Made by a program: the position numbers and the translations under genes
NCBI GenBank assembly: GCA_014529385.2
Contig: CM043963.1
Location: 109,718,912-109,782,911, forward strand
Direction of reading: 5' to 3'
DNA: 64,000 nucleotides
Source of the DNA: Adiantum capillus-veneris
Taxonomy: Eukaryota > Streptophyta > Polypodiopsida > Polypodiales > Pteridaceae
Part shown: positions 56,895-64,000 of the stretch, in pieces
How positions within the stretch are numbered: the stretch's first letter is position 1
Layout: each line of letters begins with the position of its first letter
The notes under the pieces: generated by a model
Databases searched by the model: none
What the model was told of the DNA's origin: nothing
The model's input: only the letters and a program-made list of their open reading frames with translations

Positions 56895-57530
56895 ATAGTT
56901 ATGAACATTGGATCGTTTTGTCGCATTGTTACTGTAAGCTCGTAGCATTGGATGAGTTCGCCAATATGATGGGGAAATTGCTTCTAAAAGTGTATGTTTT
57001 TTTGTGAAGATCCAATTATCCTTAACAGGGCTTGCCTAACATAGATCACCACAAGGAATGATATTCAATCCACCGAATGGTTTATTGTGAACATGCTTGA
57101 TCACTCGCAAATGCGAATCGGCCATGGAGAACACGCTTGAACCTATCAAAGACACCTCATCAAAAATTACAATTTTTAAATCTTTATATAGGAGAGAAAG
57201 GGCATCCAACTTTTCAGCACTCAAGCTTGTTTGTGTATAAGTAATTAGAGGCAAGTGAAGTGCAGAACGGATTGTAGTGCCACCAATACTAAAAGTTGCC
57301 TTTCTTGTGTATGCCATTAGCAATGTTGTTGGAGATTCCGAATTTGGTGGGCTTTTATGGTTGTAAAATCTTTGCAATCCTTCTACTAACAATAGTAATG
57401 TGAATTTTTTTCCTGTTCTTGCACCTCCTGTGAGAAAGAGGTGTATTTGTTTGTTGGGTTGAATTCGTTTTTTCAACATTATGTCATCAAATATGTGTCG
57501 TTGTTGGTCATTTAATTTTTCAATGCCTAC
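56895..57530 (-). pseudogene. PIF1-type helicase, N-terminal half
   Basis: Read leftwards from about 57526: IEKLNDQQRHIFDDIM; the Walker A region FLTGGARTGKKF (usual form GGAGTGKS); RKATFSIGGTTIRSALHLP; the Walker B region LKIVIFDEVSLIG; FGGLNIIPCGDLC (motif III, usually GDxxQLPP); DNWIFTKKHTLLEAI; and ELTVTMRQNDPMFITI, ending at the chromovirus insertion. The same gene resumes at 51291. A stop at 57036 and a frameshift near 56960 disrupt it. Upstream of 57530 it is joined to a gag gene, so the Rep/HUH domain expected in Helitrons is missing. The enzyme would unwind DNA with ATP. Confidence 0.85.
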
Positions 57531-58960
57531 ATGGTGACTTGCTCAAAAGTAACACATGCCTTTAAGTGCAAATCTTTTTTGAGGGTATCATTTTGAAATC
57601 CTTCTATAAAAAAGACTGATAGCCTCCCATCCTGAGGTAGCTCTCTAGCAAGACATATTTCTATGTATTGCTTAAATCGAATCAAAGCTTCCTTCACCTT
57701 TTCTTTCTCTTTTTGTCTAAATGCATAGATTTGGGAGACTGTATTATGCTTAATTCCTCTCTTTGATAATTCCTCTACAAATTCTCGTAGAAGTTGTCCT
57801 ATGCTGGGGAATTTTTGACTGTTTAATGGTTGGAACCAGGTTAAGGCTGTTCCTTCTAGGGTCAATCCAATTCCTTCGTATTGATTATGGAAATCTGTTA
57901 CCTATTCATCCCTCAACACTTGTTTGAAGATTAAAACATGAGTGTACGGATCTCCCAATCCACTATACTTTTTGGGTACACACTTGGCCACTTGAGATGG
58001 TCACATGCGTCTAGTCTCTACAACCATCCTAACCATCTCTGGTCCTCCTGATGTGGTCTCTCTAGTTTTGTACTCTCCCCTTTGCACTACAATTGGTGTC
58101 CTCTTCGCCATTTGTTCATCCGATCATTCTGCTCGATCTCGTGTAATAGTCAGAGGGATTCTAATTGTGTAAGTCAAATCAAGTTCTTCACTTCCCTTGT
58201 GTGTGTTCAAAGAAACCCTAGACCCCATTGACCCCATGGGTTCTGCATTTGAGAAACGTTGGTGCCAAAATGAATCTTCCCTCTCGTTCTTACCGGACTC
58301 ACATAACCAATTTTTGGTCTTGTTTGAGTCTTCGTGAGTTTAACTTGCTCGGGGTTTACATAATATTGGTGGAGTGGTTGATCAAAGTATGTATACCACT
58401 CTAGCTCCTTACGGTCTCTAGGAGAGTATTTACGGCAATGCTTATCCCCATCATGACCACTTAGATACTTCTCCCTTCTGTGTATGTAAAAACATATAGT
58501 CTCTTGCGGTCGGTCAGCTCCTCGATGCAGGGTTCATCACATCTATAATAGAGTGTATGTTATTCATTATTGAACTTATATAGACCACATAAGTGTTGTC
58601 TGTATTTAGCCACTCCGTCTCATTAGTGCACCTGAGCACAATGCTTGTCTATCTTGGGTGGTCCATCTACTAATTCCTCATCTACCTTGTCCTTGGTGCC
58701 AGTCAATCCCCATTTATCCACAATAAAGTGGTTGTGAACAACAAGGTACATCATTCCTTCCCGATCGAAGTATCTATCTCCGTTATAGTCGACATCTACA
58801 AGGTCCTTGAACTTGCTTGGCTTGTTTTCCAACTTAACACAGTAGCGGTCCATTCCATCCTAAAAGATTTTGTCTTCAATGAAATTTTAGATACAACAAT
58901 TTGACGTCGATGTAGGTCGAGAAGGACCTGCTCCTTCATAAAAACTATTCTCTAATTCTC
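57531..58960 (-). pseudogene. Gypsy gag (long N-terminal form)
   Basis: From about 58960 leftwards: EGAGPSRPTSTSN; DGMDRYCVKLENKPSKFKDLVDVDY; DRYFDREGMMYLVVHNHFIVDKWG (58853-58623); RKYSPRDRKELEWYTYFDQP; KIGYVSPVRTRGKIHFG; then the Gag core at 57960-57530 (VPKKYSGLGDPYTHVLIF, LTLEGTALTWFQPL, FRQKEKEKVKEALIRFKQYI, FIEGFQNDTLKKDL). The core is the PF03732 pattern. The N-terminal 250 codons are of a kind I have no name for. Stops and frameshifts are present. It ends abruptly where the helicase starts, so CCHC and pol are missing. Confidence 0.78.
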
Positions 58961-59889
58961 CTAAATAATTTTCTCATGTTAAATTGATCATTTAACATGG
59001 GGAGGTACCAGGAGATTAAAAGCTAGAATATTGGTAAAACTGCCAGACCGGTCTCTGTAGGGATCCAAAGGAGAGAAAATAGGGATTCAAAGGGGGACAA
59101 TTTTCAAAAGAGCAATGTGCATCAATGGAGCTTAAAAGACCTAAGGTTTGGCTCCATTGAGACTTACATAGGCTAAAGTTCTAAAAACTAATTAAAAAGT
59201 CCAATGGCCAAAGGTGGGTAGAAATTGGATGGCTATGGGAATACTAAAAAGTCTTCCCACATCCCTAGGAAGGAGGGGCCAAGCCCTAATGGTAGGGGAA
59301 GAGAGAGAAACACACACACACACACACACACACTCCTAAGCTCTTCCCAAAGGGAAGAATGGACACATGGCAAGCTCCTAGCCCAATTGCCCCCAATTTC
59401 CCCTCAAATCCTATTGGATGGCGATAGAGGTGGACCAATGAGAATTAGGCTAGAGTAAAATTAGTTTAATCAATTTAAAAATTATTGATAAAAGAACGAA
59501 TAGAAATTAAGCTCCCTAGAAGACTATTGGACAGTCTATCAAGGGGTCCAATGAGCATCCAAAAGCCCAATGGCTTGCTTGATTCTTATTGGCGACAAGA
59601 CTAAAAGGTCCAATTAATTATTTTACTTACCTAAAGCTCTCGCAAAAGGTGAAAAAGGGACACATGTCACAAGGCATCAAATTATGCTTCTTATTTCTTA
59701 TTGGCTAAGCCCTCTAGGAACCAATTGGAAGCCAGCAAGAGCAAAAGGGAAGAGGGTCGACCAACTAAAGAGAGAGTTGGCATTTTTAGTCTAACTCACT
59801 CTAGGCTTCAACAAGACCTGGGCAATCCATCCCTCTAAGGTGAAGTGCTATAGCACTTGCGCACACATGGTATTCTCCAAACTCCCCAC
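58961..59889. other. Non-coding DNA, possibly LTR/leader of the following gypsy element
   Basis: No ORF of note. A (CA)n run lies at 59310-59332. A TGGTATTC at 59868, just after ...CACACA, could be a decayed primer-binding site with an LTR ending at 59867, but no LTR partner is in the window to confirm it. Confidence 0.4.
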
Positions 59890-60021
59890 TAAGAAGAGAG
59901 AGTACCTAGGAAGGCTCCTGGTGACACTTCCAAAAGAGGACTCTCTCCGATAAGGGAAGAAGAGGAGGATCCGTACGAAGGGCTCAAAAACTTACTACGC
60001 CATGAGGCGTCTCCCTCCAAA

Positions 60022-60777
60022 ATGAGAACCCAAGTTTCAATGGTAGAGCCCCCACCAAAAGAACAAGATAGAAGCGAGTCTCCTGCCACCTCGGCGGAGA
60101 TGGCTCCACAAAGACGGCGGGAAAAACGCTCTCCAACACCGCCTAAACACAAAAAGTGATGGTGCAGCTCTCAAACCACCCAAGAGAAGAGGCCATAGGA
60201 AATCCTATGCCTCTTGGAAAAGGTCGTCCAAGCTCAAAAAGTTCAAAGAGGTAGGAAAGAACATCTCTTTCCTTACCTACAATGGCATTTTTGGTGCTAC
60301 AGACAAAGGATTCGCCTTTATCCAACAATTTGATGCGGCATTTGGAGATGATGGCTTCACGGAGTCCTCTAAGCTATGTCATGTAGCTATGAATTTTCAA
60401 AAGTCCGCTAGGCAATGGTGGTCTAGTCTACGAGAAAATGGTGAAGCTCCACGAACATGGAGAGCTTTAGGAGCTTCCATCATGAAGCAATTTTTGGCTC
60501 GCAATGCCAAAGACAAAGTACTCTTCGAATGGTGAAGCTTGGAGCTCTCTCCCTATGAATCTATTCACAAATATGTAGACAAGTTTTGAGATTTACATCT
60601 CAAAGCCACTGTCTACAAAAAGATGGATTTTGGAGAGCAAAAACAACAATTTTGTGCGGGTTTATCTGAGGATATGGCGGAGTACATTAACTCCCAAAGG
60701 CCTCGCACAATATTTGCGGTCATACACCATACCATGGTGACTTCAAGAATCCACTTCCAACAAGACTATGAGATGTG
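60022..60777 (+). pseudogene. Gypsy G gag
   Basis: The open frame begins near 59890, and the first ATG in it is at 60022 (MRTQVSMVEPPPKEQDRSES). A basic/proline-rich part (PQRRREKRSPTPPKHKK) is followed by a frameshift near 60160. The Gag core then reads KNISFLTYNGIFGATDKGFAF, LCHVAMNFQKSARQWWSSL, PRTWRALGASIMKQFLARN, SPYESIHKYVDKF, FCAGLSEDMAEYIN. Stops lie at 60535 and 60587, and the frame ends at 60777. No zinc knuckle follows. Confidence 0.82.
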
Positions 60778-62308
60778 AGATGTCCTACCTCTGCCAATGG
60801 AGCTTTCAAGGGACAAGAAGCCTCAGTCACTCCCCTAATTGGAAAATTGAGGCTCCATGTCCAAATCTATGTGGACAAGGAGTATTTCTTCATCTCTCCT
60901 CTCAAGCATGAGGATATAATCCTAGGGGCACCATGGTTTGATTGCATGGCTCCCAATATTAAATTCCCTAAAAGACATCTCTATTTTAGGTATAGGGAAA
61001 AAGATATGTACATAGATGCTAAGGAGTTGGGTAGCACCGTACCCATTGTACATAAGCAAGCTTTCAATAAGTCAATAAAGAGCTCTATATCCGTGTACAT
61101 GATTTTTGTTAAAGATTCTCAAAATGAACATAATGTTTTAGCAAAAGAAGATATAGGCAATCAAAAGGAATTAGAGTTATCTAATTTCCTCAAGGGATTC
61201 CAATATGTTTTTATTGACGACTTCCCTTGTGAGCTACCTCCCAAACGAGGGGATGACGACCATGCAATTGAACTTCTTCCAAGAAGCTCACCGCCTAATA
61301 GGCCTCCTTAAACACCAAATTAGTGAATTTAGGAGTTTCCAATTCTCACTTTCAAAACAACCTTAAGATTTGACCACATGGCCAAATCTTAGCCAAAGTT
61401 TTGAGAGCATGGCTCAGAAGAGCTTTTCAAGTACTACCTTGTGGAAGGATTTGGCTTTAAAAAATAGTTTAAGATTTGTCCATATGGCCAAATTTTCAAG
61501 ACATTGGTGATTCCCATATTGGCTCCAAAGTCTCAAACTCTCTTATATGGTGTTGTTATCGATTTTCTCAAGCTCAATAAGAGGAGATTATGCGGCAAGT
61601 GCATGAGTTGGTTGAGAAAGGCATGGTTAGGCCTATATCATCTCCTTTTTGTTCACCAGTGTTATTAGTGCAAAAGAAAGATGGCACATATCGTATGTGT
61701 GTCGACTATAGAGCACTAAATAGATTCACTATCAAAAATAGGTTTTCCGTTTCACGGGTAGAAGACCTATTTGATAAGCTACAGGGGTTGACCTACTTTA
61801 GGAGGATTGACCTAAAAAGTGGCTACCATCAAATAAGGATAGTTGATCAAGACATTTAAAGACCACATTCTAAACTACATTTGGTCTTTACGAGTACATT
61901 GTCATGCCTTTTGGCTTGACCAATGCACTAGCCACATTTAACCATCTGATGGAGAAGCTATTTAGAACTCATCAAAGCTTTACTAGAGTGTGTTTTGATG
62001 ATATAATCATCTACTTTGATTCATTAGACGAACATAAGCAACACCTTCAGGTAATTTTTCAAGTTTTACGAGAGAATAAACTTGATATTAATCAAAAGAA
62101 AAGTGAATTTTTCTTACAAGAGATTCAATATTTAGGTCACATTATTCCTCAAGATGGTATCCAAATGGATCCATCAAAGTTAGAGGTAATAAAAGGATGG
62201 CTTAACCCAAGGAATTTGCATGAACTAAGAATCTTTATAGGTATGTGTGCATACTATAGACGCTTCATAGAAAAGTTCTCACAAATCGCGGGACATTACA
62301 TGATCTAA
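60775..62308 (+). pseudogene. Gypsy G protease remnant and reverse transcriptase
   Basis: The first part (60775-61310) keeps only the protease C-terminus (EDIILGAPWFDCMAPNIKF) and the linker to RT (VFIDDFPCELPPKRGDDDHAIEL, PPNRPP). The MITE at 61311-61555 splits the PPYRFSQAQ sequence. RT resumes: MRQVHELVEKGMVRPISSPF, VQKKDGTYRMCVDYRALN, DLKSGYHQIRI, a stop at 61857 with a frameshift, MPFGLTNALATFNHLM, the catalytic box FDDIIIYF (about 61995-62015, DD intact), and EIQYLGHIIPQDGIQMDPSKLE. A frameshift follows at 62300. Confidence 0.87.
61311..61555. mobile_element. MITE, 245 bp, with TTA target duplication (PIF/Harbinger-like)
   Basis: The ends are AACACCA and TGGTGTT(G), inverted. TTA flanks both sides (61308-61310, 61556-61558). 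Taking out the insert and one TTA restores the RT reading PPYRFSQAQ exactly, which proves the insertion. The inside holds two similar palindromic units, AAGATTTG...CAAATCTT (about 61363-61390) and AAGATTTG...CAAATTTT (about 61471-61497). A TTA duplication is typical of PIF/Harbinger MITEs. Confidence 0.85.
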
Positions 62309-62775
62309 CAAAGAAAAACGTTAGGTATATATGGTCCACCAAGGAGAACAATGCTTTCAAAAATCTTAAAGAGAAGCTTATCTCTCAATCTATGCTTACA
62401 ATACCAGATCTCTCAAACCCATATGAGATCCAATGAGATGCATGTGGTGATTGCCTTGGAGCTGTTTTTCTCCAAGAAGGGCACGCCATAGCCTATGAAA
62501 GTCGAAGGCTCGACCCTGTTGAGCAAGCTCTAGGTATATATATAAGAAGGAACTCTTAGTGGTTCCACATGCTCTAGACTCATGGAAGCACTATTTATTG
62601 GGGACTCCTTTCCTTCTTTGAATGGATCACCAAAGCCTTAAGTACTGTATGACGCAGACCAAGGTCTCCGACAAACACTGAGGTGGGAAAATTTCCTTTT
62701 GCAATTCCATTTTCATATTGCTCACATTGCTGGCAAGCATAATCAAGTAACCAATGCTTCTCAAGAAGACCAAGA
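62309..62775 (+). pseudogene. Gypsy G RNase H region
   Basis: In shifting frames: NVRYIWSTKENNAFKNLKEKL, LTIPDLSNPYEI, CGDCLGAVFLQEGHAIAYESRRLDP, WKHYLLGTPF, DHQSLKY. The first catalytic Asp block, usually xTDAS, is degraded to a stop plus DACG. At least four breaks are present. Confidence 0.78.
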
Positions 62776-63645
62776 GTGAATGTGGTATCCATAGCAACTC
62801 ACAATGATCTATCTTCTATGATAGATGAGTATGTTATTGATCCCGATTTTAAAGATGTGATTTCAGCCCTTTCACTAGGGAAGAAGGAAGAACCATTTAC
62901 GTTACGAGATGGTTATCTTCTCTATGGAAACAAGCTATGCGTTACTAACTCACTAGGTGAGAAAGTAATTTATGAATCTCATGCTCCTTCTTATGTGGGG
63001 CATAGAGGGATTCAGTCTACCCTAAAAGGGATAGAAACATACTTCTACTGGCCTGCCATGAAAGCAAATATACAAGAGTATGTTTCAAAATGTGTGGGAT
63101 GCCAAAAGACAAAGTTTGATAGAGGGACACAACCTGGATTTCTTCAACCTTTGCCGATTCATAATCCACCGTGGGAGAGCATATCCATGGATTTTATCTT
63201 TGGATTGCCCAAGTCTATCCTTGGGAATACAAGAATGTGGACGATAGTGGACAGGTTTAGCAAACAAGCACATTTTATACCTATCAAAAAGACTATCAAG
63301 GCCCATCAAATGGAAACCCTCTTTATAAAACAAATCTTCAAGTACTACAGCTTGCCAATATCTATAGTGTCAGATAGAGATCCTAGAATGACCAATAATT
63401 TATGGAAGGGTCTCTTTGAGAATTTAGGTACAAGACTAAACTTCTCTTTGGCCTATCGCCCGCAAACGGATGGCCAAAGTGAAATAGCTAACGTAGCAAT
63501 TCTTGATCTACTAAAATCTTATGTCACAAAAGTAGATCAAAAGTTCCAATGGGAGAAGTGCTTACCTTTAGTGGAGTATGCTTACAATAACACTATACAT
63601 ACTTCCACGAGAAAAGGACCTTTTGAGGTGATTGAGGGAAGATAA
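62776..63645 (+). CDS. Gypsy G integrase, intact open frame (290 codons)
   Basis: One uninterrupted frame. The HHCC zinc-binding part (about codons 68-112) reads ESHAPSYVGHRG ... CVGCQKTKF with both His and both Cys. The catalytic core has SMDFIFGLP, TIVDRFSKQAHF (first Asp), IVSDRDPRM (second Asp) and PQTDGQSEIAN (Glu), so the D,D,E triad is complete. It ends CLPLVEYAYNNTIHTSTRKGPFEVIEGR with a TAA at 63643 where the family continues. The annotated start is simply the first in-frame ATG after the RNase H breaks; in life it was part of a polyprotein. The enzyme would insert element DNA into chromosomes. Although open, it has no functional upstream gene. Confidence 0.85.
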   Translation: MNVVSIATHNDLSSMIDEYVIDPDFKDVISALSLGKKEEPFTLRDGYLLYGNKLCVTNSLGEKVIYESHAPSYVGHRGIQSTLKGIETYFYWPAMKANIQEYVSKCVGCQKTKFDRGTQPGFLQPLPIHNPPWESISMDFIFGLPKSILGNTRMWTIVDRFSKQAHFIPIKKTIKAHQMETLFIKQIFKYYSLPISIVSDRDPRMTNNLWKGLFENLGTRLNFSLAYRPQTDGQSEIANVAILDLLKSYVTKVDQKFQWEKCLPLVEYAYNNTIHTSTRKGPFEVIEGR

Positions 63646-64000
63646 AAAAGTCCCCTGCTACTCAAGGTACATGGGAAGGTCTTCACTGCTGATGAATATA
63701 GCCGAGACCTACAAGAATCTTTCCAAAAGATTAAGGATGCTATTTCCATCTCTCAACATAGGCAAAAAGCTGCTGCTAATAAGCAGAGAAGAGCTCTAGC
63801 CTTTAAACAAAATAATTAGGTCTTGCTTAAGTTTCCCAAGGCTCGCTTAAGGCACACAATGGGCAAGAATCCTATGGGACACCAAAAGTACTATGCTAAG
63901 GTAGCAAAAAGGTACTATGGTCCCTTTAAAATTCTTAGGCCAACCAATGAGATGACCTATCATCTCAAGTTGCCCAACCATTGGCTCATACACAAGGCTT
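63646..64000 (+). pseudogene. Gypsy G post-integrase region, cut by window edge
   Basis: After the stop at 63643 the same protein continues: LLLKVHGKVFTADEYSRDLQ, RQKAAANKQRRALAFKQ, a stop near 63818, KYYAKVAKRYYGPFKIL, MTYHLKLPNHWLIHKA. This is the usual integrase tail. Any chromodomain would lie outside the window. Confidence 0.82.

Larger units (their letters stand above)
59890..64000 (+). mobile_element. Ty3/gypsy element G, internal region, cut by window edge
   Basis: Gag, a partial protease, RT, RNase H, integrase and the post-integrase region follow in order on the plus strand. The 3' LTR lies beyond 64000. A MITE interrupts RT. The segment between Gag and protease (CCHC and the protease active site) is deleted at about 60775. 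Confidence 0.88.

Noticed and set aside
58623-58853. Stand-alone small host protein (MDRYCVKLEN...)
   Set aside because: The same frame, with breaks, continues upstream and downstream into a gypsy Gag, so it is part of that pseudogene.
59868-59880. Primer-binding site for gypsy G (TGGTATTC)
   Set aside because: Only the first seven bases fit the initiator tRNA-Met site, and no LTR pair is available. Mentioned but not annotated as a site.

Overview
This window is repeat-dominated nuclear DNA of a land plant. I recognise no host protein-coding gene, tRNA, rRNA or organelle insert. The plant assignment rests on plant-type L1 LINEs (DUF4283/CCHC ORF1; endonuclease, reverse transcriptase and zf-RVT ORF2), on Ty3/gypsy elements whose primer-binding sites match the 3' end of plant initiator tRNA-Met (TGGTATCAGAGC), and on plant-style MITEs. 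The depth of nesting, the age of the copies and the long CT/GA arrays inside LTRs suggest a large, slowly purged genome such as a fern, lycophyte or gymnosperm. That last step is inference and I cannot name the species.

Layout. 1-2150: a minus-strand gypsy LTR (family A) with PBS and leader, joined to an older gag fragment of the same family. 2151-9416: LINE copy 1 (minus), itself hit by three short DNA transposons. 9417-11040: an inverted junction of LTR-B and LTR-A fragments plus an integrase remnant. 11066-17817: LINE copy 2 (plus) with a 12-bp target-site duplication. 17830-20515: unassigned DNA, then decayed minus-strand gypsy pieces and LTRs of families C and D. 20516-27263: LINE copy 3 (plus). 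27264-31921: a mosaic of minus-strand gypsy integrase, gag and LTR fragments, including an in-frame tandem duplication in integrase and a 434-bp insertion with a GCCAC duplication. 31922-39167: gypsy-A copy (plus), nearly full length but broken, carrying a probable 1.19-kb solo LTR inside gag. 39168-46760: LTR fragments, with a complete 2.7-kb non-autonomous LTR element (40278-42977, perfect CCGAT duplication) inserted just after the PBS of an older element. 46760-49840: mostly anonymous DNA with three tandem-repeat arrays and simple repeats. 49843-57530: a minus-strand PIF1-type helicase followed by an endonuclease/exonuclease/phosphatase (EEP) domain, split by a complete plus-strand chromovirus (51292-56894). 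57531-58960: a minus-strand gypsy gag. 59890-64000: another plus-strand gypsy element running off the right edge, with a 245-bp MITE inside its reverse transcriptase.

Nothing here looks like a working gene system. Every coding region carries stops or frameshifts, except single domains such as the integrase at 62776-63645. The most unusual object is the PIF1 helicase-EEP gene at 49843-57530. That architecture is the one described for Helentron-type rolling-circle transposons, which are best known from animals, fungi and oomycetes rather than vascular plants. Also notable are a conserved C-terminal domain of unknown function in the LINE ORF1, shared by all three copies, and a short AAAACGCT-type motif reiterated in LTRs of several different families.
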